Under the pieces are notes generated by a model. It had not been told where the DNA came from. It was given only the letters and a program-made list of their open reading frames with translations, and ran no database searches. DNA of 64,000 nucleotides from assembly GCA_026196575.1 (NCBI GenBank), contig JAPHSX010000006.1, forward strand, positions 1 through 64,000, given 5' to 3'. The stretch's first letter is position 1. Every line of letters starts with the position of its first letter. This document shows, one piece after another, positions 48,584 to 60,252 of the stretch. Origin of the DNA: Gammaproteobacteria bacterium. Lineage in GTDB: Bacteria > Pseudomonadota > Gammaproteobacteria > Thiohalomonadales > Thiohalomonadaceae. The position numbers were made by a program, and so were the translations under genes.

Positions 48584-49513
48584 CTACTCGCCTGTGTTTA
48601 GCAGACGTTTGGGGCCGATGCGGCCGTCATCAAGTACAGCCCCAACACCGATGAATTCACCGGCACTGTTACACAGCCGCACCCACCCGCTGGTGGGGGC
48701 ATGCGGCACCTGAACGGCCTGTCCCTGCAATACATAGAACAGGCTGTTCTCGGTCAATTTGATCTCGGGATAGTTACCCAGGGCATGATCCAGCGGCAGC
48801 AGGTGGCGATCGAGACTCTCCACCCCCTCGCTCTCGGCCTGCTGGTGCAGCGCATCGAGGGTGATCATCCCCTCCTCCTGGAAGGGGCCAACCTTGGTGC
48901 GACGCAACCGGCTCAGATAGGCCCCGCAACCGAGCGCCTCGCCGATATCCTCCACCAGGGTGCGGATATAGGTACCCTTGGAACAGTGTACATAGAGCTC
49001 CAGCTCATCGGGGGTCATCCCCAGCAGCTCCAGCTTGTAGATGGTGACCTGGCGCGGCTTGCGCTCCACCTCAATCCCCTGGCGCGCCAGCTTGTAGAGC
49101 GGCTGGCCGTTGAGTTTGAGCGCGGAGTGCATCGGCGGGATCTGTTCAATCTCGCCCTGGAAACGCTCCAACACCTTGAGCACCAGCGCCTCGGTCAGCG
49201 GCGGCACCTCGCGGGTCTCGATCACCTCGCCCTCGGCATCGGCGCTGCTGGTACGCACCCCAAGCTTGCAGGTGCCGACATAGACCTTGTCGGCATCCAG
49301 CAGATAGGCCGACATCTTGGTCGCCTCACCAAAACAGAGCGGCAGCATGCCGCTGGCCAGTGGGTCGAGATTACCGGTGTGGCCCGCCTTGGCCGCCTTG
49401 AACAGATGCTTGACCTCCTGCAGCGCGGCATTGGAGGAGATCCCCACCGGCTTGTCCAGCAGAAGGATACCGTTGACCTTGCGGCCCTTGGGAGTGTTAC
49501 GACGACGTGCCAC
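48584..49513 (-). CDS. truB: tRNA pseudouridine-55 synthase
   Basis: 309 residues. Makes the T-loop pseudouridine at U55 of tRNAs. The catalytic Asp lies in AGHTGNLDPLASGMLPLCFG; KVYVGTCKLGVRTSSADAEG and the C-terminal PUA-like region (VQVPHAPTSGWVRLCNSAGE) are present. Basic N-terminal extension. It follows rbfA by 5 bp. Confidence 0.97.
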   Translation of the reverse strand: MARRRNTPKGRKVNGILLLDKPVGISSNAALQEVKHLFKAAKAGHTGNLDPLASGMLPLCFGEATKMSAYLLDADKVYVGTCKLGVRTSSADAEGEVIETREVPPLTEALVLKVLERFQGEIEQIPPMHSALKLNGQPLYKLARQGIEVERKPRQVTIYKLELLGMTPDELELYVHCSKGTYIRTLVEDIGEALGCGAYLSRLRRTKVGPFQEEGMITLDALHQQAESEGVESLDRHLLPLDHALGNYPEIKLTENSLFYVLQGQAVQVPHAPTSGWVRLCNSAGEFIGVGAVLDDGRIGPKRLLNTGE

Positions 49514-49518
49514 CGGTT

Positions 49519-49890
49519 TTAACTCTCGCTGTTGTCTTTGTCTTGGGCCACTGCCTCGTTGATCAGGGCGCTCAGACGAGAGCCCTTCTCAATGGAGTGG
49601 TCATACTGGAAACGCAGTTCGGGCACGGTGCGCAGACGCATGCGGTGGCCCAGCTCACGCCGCAGGAAACCATAGGCGTGGTTGAGCGCCTCCAGGGTCT
49701 GTTTCTCGTCGTGACCCTCGCCAAGGACGGTGAAGAAGACCTTGGCCACCCCCATGTCACGACTCAGCTCCACCGCGGAGATAGTGACCATGCCGAGGCG
49801 CGGATCCTTCAACTCACGCTGCACCAGCTCGGCCAGCTCGCGCTGGATCTGCTCGCCGACACGACGGCTACGGCTAAATTCTTTTGCCAT
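49519..49890 (-). CDS. rbfA: Ribosome-binding factor A
   Basis: 123 residues, KH-like fold: RVGEQIQRELAELVQRELKD, VTISAVELSRDMGVAKVFFT and LGHRMRLRTVPELRFQYDHS. Helps mature the 5' end of 16S rRNA and is important in cold. In the fixed order infB-rbfA-truB. Confidence 0.97.
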   Translation of the reverse strand: MAKEFSRSRRVGEQIQRELAELVQRELKDPRLGMVTISAVELSRDMGVAKVFFTVLGEGHDEKQTLEALNHAYGFLRRELGHRMRLRTVPELRFQYDHSIEKGSRLSALINEAVAQDKDNSES

Positions 49891-49921
49891 GCGCTATTGC
49901 ACGATCCGCGTTAGGTACCCG

Positions 49922-52468
49922 CTACAGGGTACGCTTGACCTGGACACGCTCGTAGACCTCAATCTGGTCGCCGGGCCTGACATCGTTGTAATTCTTCACG
50001 CCGATACCGCACTCGGTACCGTTTTTGACCTCGTTCACGTCATCCTTGTAGCGGCGCAGTGACTCCAGCTCGCCCTCGTAGATCACGACATTGTCGCGCA
50101 GTACCCGGATCGGGTTGTTGCGCTTGACGGTGCCCTCGATCACCATACAGCCGGCAATGGCGCCAAACTTCGGCGAGCGGAAGACATCGCGCACCTCGGC
50201 CAGACCGACGATCTCCTCCTTGAACTCGGGGGCGAGCATACCGGTCATGGCACGCTTCACCTCGTCGATGAGCTCGTAGATCACGCTGTAGTAGTGCAGG
50301 TCGATCCCCTGCTCGTCGATGACGCGCTTGGCACCGGCGTCGGCCCGCACATTAAAGCCGATAACGATGGCATTGGAGGCCACCGCCAGCTGGGCATCGG
50401 ATTCGCTGATCCCGCCCACGCCGCTGGCAACCATCTTCACCTTCACCTCGGGGGTGGAGAGTGCCGTGAGGGCATCGGCGATCGCCTCCACCGATCCCTG
50501 CACGTCGGCCTTGAGCAGGATGTTGACGACGCTGACCGCCCCCTCCTCCATCTGATTGAACATGTCGTCCAGCTTGCTCTTCTGCTGCTTGGCGAACTTC
50601 ACGTCACGGAACTTGCCCTGGCGGAACAGTGCCACCTCGCGCGCCTTGCGCTCATCGGCCACCACCACTGCCGATTCGCCGGCGGAGGGCACCCCGGAGA
50701 GACCGATGATCTCGACAGGAATGGAGGGGCCAGCCGACTCAATCGGCTTGCCATTTTCATCGTGCATCGCACGTACCCGGCCGTACTCGTGGCCGGCAAG
50801 GACGATATCGCCCTTATGCAGGGTGCCACGCTGAATCAGGATCGAGGCCACCACCCCGCGCCCCTTGTCAAGACGCGATTCGATGACGATGCCGTTGGCG
50901 GGACCCTCGGTGCTGGCGGTCAGCTCAAGTACCTCGGCCTGCAGCAGGATGGCATCGAGCAGCACGTCGACCCCCAGGCCGGTCTTGGCCGAGACCGGCA
51001 CGAACTGGGTGTCACCGCCCCACTCCTCAGGGATGACATCGAGCTGCGCCAACTCGTTCTTGACGCGATCGGGATCGGCCTCCTCCTTGTCCATCTTGTT
51101 GACGGCAATGATCAGCGGCACCCCGGCGGCGCGTGCGTGCTGCACCGCCTCCTTGGTTTGCGGCATCACGCCGTCATCGGCAGCCACCACCAGTACCACA
51201 ATATCGGTGAGGTTAGCGCCACGGGCACGCATCGCGGTAAAGGCGGCGTGGCCGGGGGTGTCAAGGAAGGTGATCATCCCCTTCTCGGTTTCGACGTGAT
51301 AGGCGCCAATATGCTGGGTGATGCCACCGGCCTCGCCGGAGGCGACACGGCTGACGCGGATGTGGTCGAGCAGTGAGGTCTTGCCGTGATCGACGTGACC
51401 CATAATGGTGACGACCGGGGCACGATGGTGCTCCTCGCCGGAGGTGGCGGCCTGACTGATGAGCTCCTCCTCCAGCGCGTTCTCCTTCATCAAGATCGGT
51501 TTGTGCCCCATCTCCTCGACGACGATGCTGGCAGTCTCCTGATCCAGCACCTGATTGATGGTGACCATGGTCCCCATCTTCATCATCGATTTAATCACCT
51601 CGCCGGCCTTGACCGACATCTTCTGTGCCAGTTCGCCAACAGTAATGGTCTCGGGAATGGAGACCTCGTGGGTGACCGGGGCCACCGGTTTTTCAAAGCC
51701 GTGCAGTGTGGTGGAGGTGACAGGGGTGCGCGCCGCCTTGCCGCCCTTGCGCTTATGGCGTCCCGTTTTACCGGCGGCAATGTGTAGCTCCCCCTCACTC
51801 TCACCCGGCCCCTTGCGACGCTTCTTCTTGTCGCCCTTGCTGTACTTGGTATCGGGTTTGTTGGCATCGGCGCTCGGCGCCGATTTAGTCGATTTCGCCG
51901 GCTTGGCTACCGGAACCTCACTGACCACGGCGGCCTTCGCGCCCTCCTCGGCCGCGGCCAACTGACGACGCTGCGCCTCCACAGCCTGTTGCTTTGCCTC
52001 TTCCTCGGCGCGCAGACGCGCCTCATCTTCCTTCTGGCGACGCGCCTCATCCATGGCGCGTTGACTGGCCTCGACATCCAGATGCTTTTCCAGCCGTTCG
52101 GCCACCTCGCTGTTGACACGCTGATCTTCCTCAGCCACCACCACGCTGCGCTTGACGTAGGTACGCTTCTTGCGCACCTCAACGGTAACCGTCTTGCCGC
52201 CCTTGCTGCTGGCGCCGCCCCCGAGCTTCAGCTCGCTGGTGGTGCGACGCTTGAGGGTGATTTTACTTGGCCCGGTCTCCTCGACGGCCTCGGGCCTGTC
52301 ACTACCGTGCTTGTGGCGCAGGTAATCGCGCAGCTTCACCTTGTCATCGTCGCCAATGAGTGACTCTGCCGCGGTAGCGGATACACCCGCATCTTTCAAC
52401 TGCCCCACCAGGCGATCGACTGGAACCCCAATCGTCTCGGCAAACTGTTTGACGGTAACCTCTGACAT
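49922..52468 (-). CDS. infB: Translation initiation factor IF-2
   Basis: 848 residues. GTPase that brings fMet-tRNA to the 30S subunit. N-terminal IF2N domain, then a long charged region (about 90-260) with Ala/Arg/Glu-rich coiled coil and Lys-rich linkers, then the G domain: [20 protein letters not shown] (G1), [30 protein letters not shown] (G3), [20 protein letters not shown] (G4). C-terminal beta-barrels bind the formyl-Met end. Encoded 18 bp after nusA. Internal starts as in E. coli cannot be judged. Confidence 0.98.
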   Translation of the reverse strand: MSEVTVKQFAETIGVPVDRLVGQLKDAGVSATAAESLIGDDDKVKLRDYLRHKHGSDRPEAVEETGPSKITLKRRTTSELKLGGGASSKGGKTVTVEVRKKRTYVKRSVVVAEEDQRVNSEVAERLEKHLDVEASQRAMDEARRQKEDEARLRAEEEAKQQAVEAQRRQLAAAEEGAKAAVVSEVPVAKPAKSTKSAPSADANKPDTKYSKGDKKKRRKGPGESEGELHIAAGKTGRHKRKGGKAARTPVTSTTLHGFEKPVAPVTHEVSIPETITVGELAQKMSVKAGEVIKSMMKMGTMVTINQVLDQETASIVVEEMGHKPILMKENALEEELISQAATSGEEHHRAPVVTIMGHVDHGKTSLLDHIRVSRVASGEAGGITQHIGAYHVETEKGMITFLDTPGHAAFTAMRARGANLTDIVVLVVAADDGVMPQTKEAVQHARAAGVPLIIAVNKMDKEEADPDRVKNELAQLDVIPEEWGGDTQFVPVSAKTGLGVDVLLDAILLQAEVLELTASTEGPANGIVIESRLDKGRGVVASILIQRGTLHKGDIVLAGHEYGRVRAMHDENGKPIESAGPSIPVEIIGLSGVPSAGESAVVVADERKAREVALFRQGKFRDVKFAKQQKSKLDDMFNQMEEGAVSVVNILLKADVQGSVEAIADALTALSTPEVKVKMVASGVGGISESDAQLAVASNAIVIGFNVRADAGAKRVIDEQGIDLHYYSVIYELIDEVKRAMTGMLAPEFKEEIVGLAEVRDVFRSPKFGAIAGCMVIEGTVKRNNPIRVLRDNVVIYEGELESLRRYKDDVNEVKNGTECGIGVKNYNDVRPGDQIEVYERVQVKRTL

Positions 52469-52486
52469 CTACTCTGTTCTCCTGCC

Positions 52487-53989
52487 TTAACCTTCCTGCT
52501 CGTCTGCAAACCAGGGAGCCCGTGCAGTCATAATCAACTGACCGGCACGCTCTTCATCCATGCCATCAATTTCCATCAACTCATCTACTGCCAGCTCGGC
52601 GAGATCCTCCATGGTGGTGACACCCCTGGCGGCAAGAGCCTCGGCCAGGGCAGGATCCATCCCCTCCAGCTCCAGCAGATCCTGCTCGGGCTCGGCACCG
52701 CCGTGCTCCTCGCTGCTGATCTCATAGGTTACCAGCACATCCTTGGCGCGCGCGCGCAACTCCTCGACGATCGTCTCGTCAAATTCTTCAATCTCCAGCA
52801 TCTCGCTGACCGGCACATAGGCCACCTCTTCCAGGCTGGAGAAACCCTCCTGCACCAGGATCACGGCCACATCCTCATCCACGTTCAGCGTATCCTGGAA
52901 CATCGCCACCAGGGTGCCGGCCTCGGCCTCGTTCTTCTCCTCGGCCTGGGCATCGGTCATCACGTTCAGCTCCCAGCCGGTCAGTTCGCTGGCCAGCCGC
53001 ACGTTCTGGCCACCACGACCGATCGCCTGTGAGAGCTGCTCCTCGGCCACCGCGATATCCATGCTGTGCGAATCCTCATCGACCACGATGGAGAGCACCT
53101 CGGCGGGGGCCATGGCATTAATTACATACTGCGCCGGGTTGTCATTCCACAGCACGATGTCGACACGCTCGCCGCCCATTTCATTGGTCACCGCCTGCAC
53201 GCGCGAGCCACGCATACCGACGCAGGCACCAATCGGGTCGATGCGTGAATCGTTGGAGCGCACCGCGATCTTGGCTCGCAACCCCGGATCACGCGCCGCC
53301 CCCATGATATCGATCAAGCCCTCCCCCACCTCGGGTACCTCCAGCTTGAACAGCTGAATAATAAACTCCGGTATGCTGCGGCTAACGAACAGCTGCGGAC
53401 CACGCGGCTCAGAGCGCACATCAAAAAGATAACCACGCAGACGGTCGCCGGGGCGTACCGGCTCGCGGGGGATCAGGTGTTCACGGGCGATCAGCGCCTC
53501 AACGTTATTGCCCATGTCGAGGATCACGCTGCCACGGTCCAGGCGCTTAACCACACCGTTAATCAGTTCGCCGACACGATGGCGGTAGGCATCGACCACC
53601 TGTGCACGCTCGGCCTCGCGCACCTTCTGCACAATGACCTGTTTGGCGGTCTGGGCGGCGATGCGGCCAAAATCGACCGATTCGATCTGCTCCTCAATAA
53701 AGTCACCTGACTGAATCTCGGGATCATCGAGGCGTGCCGCGCTCAGCGTGATCTCGCGCGCAGGGTTCTCCAGGATCTGCGTCTCCACATCGTCAATCAC
53801 CTCCCAGCGGCGGAAGGTGTCGTAATCACCAGTGGTGCGATCGATGCAGACGCGAATATCCACATCACCACCGTGTTTTTTCTTTGATGCGGTCGCCAGT
53901 GCGGTCTCCATCGCCTCAAAGATAATCTCAGGAGCAACGCCTTTTTCATTGGAAACGGCATCTACAACCAGCAGGATCTCTTTGCTCAT
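52487..53989 (-). CDS. nusA: Transcription termination/antitermination factor NusA
   Basis: 500 residues. N-terminal RNA-polymerase-binding domain ([20 protein letters not shown]), S1 domain, two KH domains ([40 protein letters not shown]) and two C-terminal acidic repeats (residues about 345-500) that bind RNAP alpha and N. Full E. coli-like architecture. Confidence 0.98.
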   Translation of the reverse strand: MSKEILLVVDAVSNEKGVAPEIIFEAMETALATASKKKHGGDVDIRVCIDRTTGDYDTFRRWEVIDDVETQILENPAREITLSAARLDDPEIQSGDFIEEQIESVDFGRIAAQTAKQVIVQKVREAERAQVVDAYRHRVGELINGVVKRLDRGSVILDMGNNVEALIAREHLIPREPVRPGDRLRGYLFDVRSEPRGPQLFVSRSIPEFIIQLFKLEVPEVGEGLIDIMGAARDPGLRAKIAVRSNDSRIDPIGACVGMRGSRVQAVTNEMGGERVDIVLWNDNPAQYVINAMAPAEVLSIVVDEDSHSMDIAVAEEQLSQAIGRGGQNVRLASELTGWELNVMTDAQAEEKNEAEAGTLVAMFQDTLNVDEDVAVILVQEGFSSLEEVAYVPVSEMLEIEEFDETIVEELRARAKDVLVTYEISSEEHGGAEPEQDLLELEGMDPALAEALAARGVTTMEDLAELAVDELMEIDGMDEERAGQLIMTARAPWFADEQEG

Positions 53990-54067
53990 AACACAGCCTC
54001 TATGTGTTCCCAGCCAAGCCCCGTCATCGGGACCACAAAACTTGTCGGCAACCGATACATCTGTTGC

Positions 54068-54523
54068 TTACCATTCATAAACCAAATGCGCCTTGTCGAT
54101 ATTGTCGAAGGCGAAACGCTGCGCTTCGCCATCCACCTCGACCGTCACCACCTCATCCTCGACACCAAGGATCCGCCCCTTGAACTTGCGGCGGCCGGCC
54201 AGCGGCGAATGCAGGCGAATCTCGGCCAGCTGACCGACAAAACGCGCATAGTGCGCCAGGGTGAAGAGCGGGCGCTCCAGACCCGGCGAGGAGACCTCCA
54301 GGGTATAGGCGCCGCGAATGGGATCTTCCACATCCAGCACCGCACTCACCTGGTGGCTGACATCACCGCAGTCATCGGCGGTGATCCCCTCCTCGTGGTC
54401 GATATAGATGCGCAGCAGCGAGTGGTGTCCCTGCGGCAGGTACTCGACACCCACCAGCTCGTAGCCCAGCGCGGTTACCGCCGGTTCGATGATTGCCACT
54501 AACTTTTCACTGGCCTGCGCCAT
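54068..54523 (-). CDS. rimP: Ribosome maturation factor RimP
   Basis: 151 residues from ATG 54523; the longer frame adds 17 unrelated residues. N-terminal domain IIEPAVTALGYELVGVEYLP, HSLLRIYIDHEEGITADDCG, then SPGLERPLFTLAHYARFVGQ and a C-terminal SH3-like domain (EVVTVEVDGEAQRFAFDNID). Needed for 30S assembly. First protein gene of the nusA-infB operon, after tRNA-fMet. Confidence 0.95.
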   Translation of the reverse strand: MAQASEKLVAIIEPAVTALGYELVGVEYLPQGHHSLLRIYIDHEEGITADDCGDVSHQVSAVLDVEDPIRGAYTLEVSSPGLERPLFTLAHYARFVGQLAEIRLHSPLAGRRKFKGRILGVEDEVVTVEVDGEAQRFAFDNIDKAHLVYEW

Positions 54524-54642
54524 CTTTTCCCCAGAAACAAAAAAAGGGCCCGAGGCCCATTTCGATGTGTCCAAAACTGGAACCGGAGTATAGCCTCTTT
54601 TGTGCTACAACACCATGCTCCACCCTGGCCTCATCGCCTAAT

Positions 54643-54669
54643 AAAAAGCCCCACAAGTGGGGCTTTTTA
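54643..54669. terminator. Bidirectional terminator between tRNA-fMet and rimP
   Basis: AAAAAGCCCCAC-AA-GTGGGGCTTTTT, 12-bp stem with T runs on both strands, 7 nt past the tRNA-fMet end. It separates (or attenuates) transcription from the tRNA into rimP. Confidence 0.85.
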
Positions 54670-54675
54670 TTGATT

Positions 54676-54752
<77 letters not shown>

Positions 54753-54767
54753 ATCGATAAGCTGCGC

Positions 54768-54796
54768 ATTGTACAGAGCGAGGCCGATCTTGGCAA
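54768..54796 (-). promoter_or_regulatory. tRNA-fMet promoter
   Basis: Minus strand -35 TTGCCA (54796-54791), 17-nt spacer, -10 TACAAT (54773-54768), 15 nt before the tRNA. A CTTGGC/GCCAAG hairpin overlaps the -35. Confidence 0.7.
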
Positions 54797-54826
54797 GCCG
54801 CCAAGGCTATTATTTTTCCTCATTTT

Positions 54827-55144
54827 TCAACGCCGTTGCCACAGCTGGCGCAGGTCGTGGCGATAGATAAAACCGGGCAGGGCAAACACCAGAAACAGAC
54901 AAAGTCCAACGGCATAAAACTCCCACCCCTGGGGATAGATTTCGCCGTTAAGCTTCTGCTCCATCCCCAGCGCCACGGCGCCAACGATGAAGAACAGCAA
55001 CAACCACTCCAGCCAACGCCAGGCGGCGCGCTTTACCCCCTGCTTCGGCTCCAGTACCAGCAGAACACGCTCACTCAGCCAGGGAAGATTGGCGGCGATA
55101 AAGGCAATGGCGATGATCAACCAACCCGATTGCACAGCAGTCAT
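54827..55144 (-). CDS. DUF2818 membrane protein
   Basis: 105 residues, three membrane helices: GWLIIAIAFIAANLPWLSER, WLEWLLLFFIVGAVALGMEQ and FYAVGLCLFLVFALPGFIYR. The family regularly follows nuoN; role unknown, possibly complex I related. Ends 75 bp before tRNA-fMet. Confidence 0.88.
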   Translation of the reverse strand: MTAVQSGWLIIAIAFIAANLPWLSERVLLVLEPKQGVKRAAWRWLEWLLLFFIVGAVALGMEQKLNGEIYPQGWEFYAVGLCLFLVFALPGFIYRHDLRQLWQRR

Positions 55145-55238
55145 GCGGAAACTCCTCCCATCAGTGAACAGACCCGAACCGTCGGCCAGGCGTGGCGTAA
55201 CAGCATAATGAGCCCAGGAACAGAGGTCACGCGCACCC

Positions 55239-56678
55239 CTACAGTCCCATCGCCTGACGGCAGATAGCCATCAGCGAGGAGGGAAAGAGGCCAATCAGCA
55301 ACACCGCCAGCGCATTGACGCTGAAGAGCAGCGCCACATCCGGCGACGGCCGGAAGGGGCTCAACTCCAGCGGCCCATCGAAGTACATCAACTTGATCAG
55401 CCGCAGGTAGTAGAAGGCACCGATCACCGAGAAGAGCACCGCCACGGCGGCCAGCCACACCATGTTGGCATCGACCACCGCCTGCAGCACCGAAAGCTTG
55501 GCCCAGAAGCCGATGAACGGCGGCACCCCGGCCATGGAGAACATCAGGAACATCATCATCAGCGCAAACCAGGGGCTGCGCTCGTTCAGCCCTTTATAGT
55601 CCTCCAGCTGGTCGGCCTCGAAACCGGCACGGCTCATCAGGATCACCATGCCGAAACCGCCGAGTCCCATCAGCACATAGACGATGGCGTAGAACATGCC
55701 GGCGGCATAGCCCTCCGGTGAACCGGAGAGTACCCCCAGCAGCAGGAAGCCGACATGAGAAATACCGGAGTAGGCGAGCATGCGCTTGATGTTGGTCTGG
55801 GCGATGGCCACCACGTTACCGATGCCGAGCGAGAGGATGGCCAGCAGCAGCAGGATATCGTGCCACTGCGGCTGCAGGGCACCGAGGCCATCCACCAGTA
55901 GCCGCATCAGCATGGCGAAGGCCGCCAGCTTGGGGGCGGTGCTGATGTAGAGGGTCACCGCGGTGGAGGCGCCGTGATAGACATCGGGCACCCACATATG
56001 GAACGGCACTGCCCCCAATTTGAAGGCGACACCGACCATCAGGAATACCAGGCCGAAGATAAGGATGAGCTGGCTCCCCTGCCCCGCCACCGCTGCACTG
56101 ACCTCGCCCAGCTCCAGGCTACCGGTTACCCCGTAGATCATCGACATGCCGTAGAGCAGCATCGCCGAGGCCATCGCCCCGAGGATGAAGTACTTCATCG
56201 CCGCCTCGGCCGCCACCCTGGAGTCGCGTTGCATCGCCACCATCGCGTACATGGAGAGTGACAGCAGCTCCAGCCCCATATAGATCGTGAGCAGGCTGTG
56301 GGCAGAGATCATCACCATCATCCCCAGCACCCCGAACAGGCCGAGGACAAAGAACTCGCCACGGAACATGCCGCGCTCGCGCAGGTAACGGCGGCTGTAG
56401 AGGAGCACCATAAAGACGGCGGCGTAGACCGCCAGTTTGAGCACCGAGGCCATCGGGTCGAGCACGAAGCTGTCGCTGAAGGTAAGCTCGCGGGCACTGC
56501 TGTAGAGACCCAGGCTGAGCAGGAAGGCCCCCACCAGGGTCGCCTGGGTCAGCAGATAGGTGACCACCCGGCTGCGTTCGCTGAGGAACAGATCCAGAAT
56601 GAGGATAAAACAGGCCATGCCGAGGACGAAGATCTCGGGCATCGCCAGCATGAAATTTGGTATCTCGAAATTCATCAT
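55239..56678 (-). CDS. nuoN: NADH-quinone oxidoreductase subunit N
   Basis: 479 residues, 14 predicted helices. Mrp-antiporter-like proton channel of complex I: conserved Glu/Lys helices ([46 protein letters not shown]-type motif [16 protein letters not shown]). Last nuo subunit of the operon, 9 bp after nuoM. Confidence 0.97.
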   Translation of the reverse strand: MMNFEIPNFMLAMPEIFVLGMACFILILDLFLSERSRVVTYLLTQATLVGAFLLSLGLYSSARELTFSDSFVLDPMASVLKLAVYAAVFMVLLYSRRYLRERGMFRGEFFVLGLFGVLGMMVMISAHSLLTIYMGLELLSLSMYAMVAMQRDSRVAAEAAMKYFILGAMASAMLLYGMSMIYGVTGSLELGEVSAAVAGQGSQLILIFGLVFLMVGVAFKLGAVPFHMWVPDVYHGASTAVTLYISTAPKLAAFAMLMRLLVDGLGALQPQWHDILLLLAILSLGIGNVVAIAQTNIKRMLAYSGISHVGFLLLGVLSGSPEGYAAGMFYAIVYVLMGLGGFGMVILMSRAGFEADQLEDYKGLNERSPWFALMMMFLMFSMAGVPPFIGFWAKLSVLQAVVDANMVWLAAVAVLFSVIGAFYYLRLIKLMYFDGPLELSPFRPSPDVALLFSVNALAVLLIGLFPSSLMAICRQAMGL

Positions 56679-56687
56679 GGGTTCCCG

Positions 56688-58220
56688 TTACATTGCGTCG
56701 AGCGGCACTTTGCTGACCGCAATATGTTCAACCAGATGCCGTACCGTGGCGTCCATCACCTCCAGCAGCGGCGCCGGATAGAGGCCGAAAAAGAGCACCG
56801 CGAGCGCCAGCGTGGACAGGATCAGGAACTCCCGGCCATTGATGTCCTGCAGCGTGGCCACCTTGTCGTTGGTGATCTCACCGAAGAGTACCCGCTTCAC
56901 CATCCACAGGGTGTAGCCGGCGCCAAGGATCAGGGTGGTGGCGGCGACAAAGGCGATCCAGAAGTTGGCCTTGAAGGCGCTCAGGATCACCATAAACTCG
57001 CCGACGAAGCCGGCGGTACCGGGCAGGCCGGCGTTGGCCATGGCGAAGAGCACCATAAAGGCGGCGAACCTGGGCATCACGTGCACTACTCCGCCGTAGT
57101 CGGCGATCTGGCGCGAGTGCATGCGGTCATACATCACCCCGACACAGAGGAACATCGCGCCGGAGACAAAGCCGTGGGAGATCATCTGCACCACGCCCCC
57201 CTCCATGCCCATCGTCGCACCGGCAAAGCTGCCGCTGCTCTCGGCGATGGTCCAGGGGATAAAGAGACCGAGGGTGACAAAACCCATGTGGGAAATGGAG
57301 GAATAGGCAATAAGCTTCTTCATATCCTGCTGCACCAGTGCCACAAAACCGATGTAGGCGACGGCGATCAGGGACAGGCCGATCATCAGCCAGTCAAGAT
57401 TGTGGCTGGCATCTGGGGTGATCGGCAGGGAGAAGCGCAAAAAGCCGTAGGCACCCAGCTTGAGCATGATCGCCGCCAGGATCACCGAGCCACCGGTGGG
57501 GGCCTGCACATGGGCATCGGGCAGCCAGGTGTGTACCGGCCACATCGGTACCTTCACCGCAAAGGCGAGGAGGAAGGCGAGGAAGATCCAGATCTGTACA
57601 TTCAGCCCCAGCGGCAACAGGTGGTAGTCAAGGATGCTGAAGCTGTTGGCCTGAAAATAGAGATAGATCAGCGCCACCAGCATGAAGACCGAACCGAGGA
57701 AGGTGTAGAGGAAGAACTTGAGGGTGGCATAGACCCGGTTATCGCCGCCCCAGACACCGATGACGATAAACATCGGGATCAGCATCGCCTCCCAGAAGAC
57801 ATAGAAGAGCATCGCATCCAGCGCCGCGAAGACGCCAACCATCAACCCCTCCATGATGAGGAAGGCGGCCATGTACTGCGCCGGCTTGAACTTGATCACA
57901 TCCCAACCGGCAATCACCACCAGCACCGTGGTAAAGCTGGTAAGCAGGATGAGCGGCATCGAGATGCCGTCGACCCCCAGGTGGTAGTTAACATTAAAGC
58001 TGGCGATCCACGGCACCAGTTCAACGAACTGCATCTGGGCGCTGGCGTTATCAAACCCGCTATAGAGCGGCAGCGACAGCGCAAAGGTGAGCAGCGCCGT
58101 CAGCAGCGACAACACCCGGGCATTCTGCCCACTGCTGCCGCTGCCTACCAGCAACACCAGCAGGCCGCCGACTATCGGCACCCAGATCACCAGACTCAGC
58201 AGTGGCAAATCAGCAAACAT
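56688..58220 (-). CDS. nuoM: NADH-quinone oxidoreductase subunit M
   Basis: 510 residues. Second antiporter-like subunit: NYHLGVDGISMPLILLTSFT, FYVFWEAMLIPMFIVIGVWG, KVPMWPVHTWLPDAHVQAPT and QQDMKKLIAYSSISHMG. Pumps protons with NuoL and NuoN. Confidence 0.97.
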   Translation of the reverse strand: MFADLPLLSLVIWVPIVGGLLVLLVGSGSSGQNARVLSLLTALLTFALSLPLYSGFDNASAQMQFVELVPWIASFNVNYHLGVDGISMPLILLTSFTTVLVVIAGWDVIKFKPAQYMAAFLIMEGLMVGVFAALDAMLFYVFWEAMLIPMFIVIGVWGGDNRVYATLKFFLYTFLGSVFMLVALIYLYFQANSFSILDYHLLPLGLNVQIWIFLAFLLAFAVKVPMWPVHTWLPDAHVQAPTGGSVILAAIMLKLGAYGFLRFSLPITPDASHNLDWLMIGLSLIAVAYIGFVALVQQDMKKLIAYSSISHMGFVTLGLFIPWTIAESSGSFAGATMGMEGGVVQMISHGFVSGAMFLCVGVMYDRMHSRQIADYGGVVHVMPRFAAFMVLFAMANAGLPGTAGFVGEFMVILSAFKANFWIAFVAATTLILGAGYTLWMVKRVLFGEITNDKVATLQDINGREFLILSTLALAVLFFGLYPAPLLEVMDATVRHLVEHIAVSKVPLDAM

Positions 58221-58248
58221 GCACCCTACCCTTTAAATTAATTTTTTA

Positions 58249-60246
58249 TTACCTGAAGATAAACAGGCTGAACAGTGCCAACAGCCCGACAATCATGGCA
58301 AAGGCGTAGTGATAGAGATAACCGGTCTGCAGGCGACGGGTGATACCGGAGAGCACCCCCACCACGCGTGCCGAGCCGTTAACCATCAAACCATCGATGA
58401 GTGCCACATCCCCCACCTTCCACAAACCGTTGCCCAGACCGCGACCGCCGGCGGCGAAGAGCTTGGCGTAGATCTCGTCGGCCCAGTATTTGTTGTCGAG
58501 GATCTTATAGACAAAGCCGAAGCGCTCCTTCATGACCACGGCGATATCCAGCCCTTTTCGGTGCAGCATCCAGGCGGTGAAGACACCGCCCGCGGCGAGC
58601 CAGAAGGCCGGGGTCAAAAAGCCGTGCAGCGCCATGCCCCACCAGCCGTGAATACTCTCACCCACCGTTGCCAGCACATCATGCTCGGCCGCGACATAGA
58701 TGGCCTCGCCGAAGAAATTACCGAAGGGCATATCCATCACGAAGATGGCACCGATCACCACCGAGGGGATCGCAAGCAGCACCAGCGGCAGGGTGACCAC
58801 CCACGGGGTCTCATGCAGATGCTCGCGGGTGTGGTGATCCATCCGCTCCTTGCCATGGAACACCATGAAGTACATGCGGAAACTGTAGAGCGCGGTGATA
58901 AAGACACCGGCCAGCACTGCAGCAAAGGCGAAACCAGAGCCCGGGATGGAGGACTCACCCACCGCCATAATGATGCTGTCCTTGGAGTAGAATCCGGCAA
59001 AGAACGGGGTACCGATTAGGGCCAGCGAACCGATCAACGAGGTGATCCAGGTGATCGGCATGTACTTGCGCAGGCCGCCCATGTTGCGCATGTCCTGGTC
59101 ATGGTGCATGGCGATAATCACCGAACCGGCACCAAGAAACAGCAGCGCCTTGAAGAAGGCGTGGGTCATCAGGTGGAACACACCGGCGGCATAGGCCGAG
59201 GCACCGAGGGCCACCGTCATATAACCGAGCTGTGACAGTGTCGAGTAGGCTACCACTCGCTTGATATCATTCTGAATCAGGCCAAGGAGACCCATGAACA
59301 GGGCGGTGATGGCACCAATAATGAGGATGAAGCTGAGCGCCGTCTCGGAGAGCTCATAGAGCGGCGACATGCGTGCCACCATGAAGATCCCGGCGGTGAC
59401 CATTGTCGCTGCGTGGATCAGGGCGGAGATCGGGGTCGGGCCCTCCATCGAATCGGGCAGCCAGACGTGCAGCGGCACCTGCGCCGACTTGCCCATGGCG
59501 CCAATGAAGAGCAGGATGCCGATCACCGTCATCATGTTCCACTCACTGCCGGGGAAGATGGAGAAGGTCAGGTTCTTATGCAGCTCGGCGGTGCTGAAGA
59601 CCGCGCTGTAGTCGAGGCTGTTGAAGGTCATCAGCACCGCACCGATCCCGAGCAGGAAACCAAAGTCGCCGACGCGGTTTACCAGGAAGGCCTTGAGGTT
59701 GGCATAGACCGCCGACTCGCGCGTCGACCAGAAACCGATCAGCAGATAGGAGACCAGCCCCACCGCCTCCCAGCCGAAGAACAGCTGCATAAAGTTGTTG
59801 GCCATCACCAGCACCAGCATGGAGAAGGTGAAGAGCGAGATGTAGCTGAAGAAGCGCTGGTAGCTGTTGGTGCCGGCGCGCGAACCGGCGGGCCAGTTCT
59901 CCTCGTCGTGACTCATATAACCGATGGTGTAGATGTGTACCATCAGCGAGACGAAGGTGACCACCACCATCATCATCGCGGTCAGCTGATCAATCAGGAA
60001 GCCGACCTCGAAGCGGATGCCCTCGGAGACCAGCCAGGTGTAGACGGTCTGGTTGAGGATGCCGACCTTATCGATCACCACCTGCTTGAACACCACGGCC
60101 GAGAGCACGAAGGAGATGGCGACGCCAAGGGTGGTCACGCTGTGTGCCCCCTTGCGCCCGATAGTGCCACCAAACAGCCCCGCGACGATTGCCCCGGCCA
60201 GTGGCGCCAGGACAATCAGCAGCCCCAGATTGTAGATACTCTCCAT
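58249..60246 (-). CDS. nuoL: NADH-quinone oxidoreductase subunit L
   Basis: 665 residues. Distal antiporter-like subunit with the long lateral helix at the C-terminus. Motifs: HIYTIGYMSHDEENWPAGSR (family: YMxxDpgxxRFF), AQVPLHVWLPDSMEGPTPIS and NDIKRVVAYSTLSQLGYMTV, then a C-terminal amphipathic segment. Confidence 0.97.
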   Translation of the reverse strand: MESIYNLGLLIVLAPLAGAIVAGLFGGTIGRKGAHSVTTLGVAISFVLSAVVFKQVVIDKVGILNQTVYTWLVSEGIRFEVGFLIDQLTAMMMVVVTFVSLMVHIYTIGYMSHDEENWPAGSRAGTNSYQRFFSYISLFTFSMLVLVMANNFMQLFFGWEAVGLVSYLLIGFWSTRESAVYANLKAFLVNRVGDFGFLLGIGAVLMTFNSLDYSAVFSTAELHKNLTFSIFPGSEWNMMTVIGILLFIGAMGKSAQVPLHVWLPDSMEGPTPISALIHAATMVTAGIFMVARMSPLYELSETALSFILIIGAITALFMGLLGLIQNDIKRVVAYSTLSQLGYMTVALGASAYAAGVFHLMTHAFFKALLFLGAGSVIIAMHHDQDMRNMGGLRKYMPITWITSLIGSLALIGTPFFAGFYSKDSIIMAVGESSIPGSGFAFAAVLAGVFITALYSFRMYFMVFHGKERMDHHTREHLHETPWVVTLPLVLLAIPSVVIGAIFVMDMPFGNFFGEAIYVAAEHDVLATVGESIHGWWGMALHGFLTPAFWLAAGGVFTAWMLHRKGLDIAVVMKERFGFVYKILDNKYWADEIYAKLFAAGGRGLGNGLWKVGDVALIDGLMVNGSARVVGVLSGITRRLQTGYLYHYAFAMIVGLLALFSLFIFR

Positions 60247-60252
60247 GCCGCC

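Noticed and set aside
56298-58241. 647-residue antisense frame over nuoM/nuoN
   Set aside because: His/Gln/Glu-rich shadow of membrane-protein genes, no recognisable domain.
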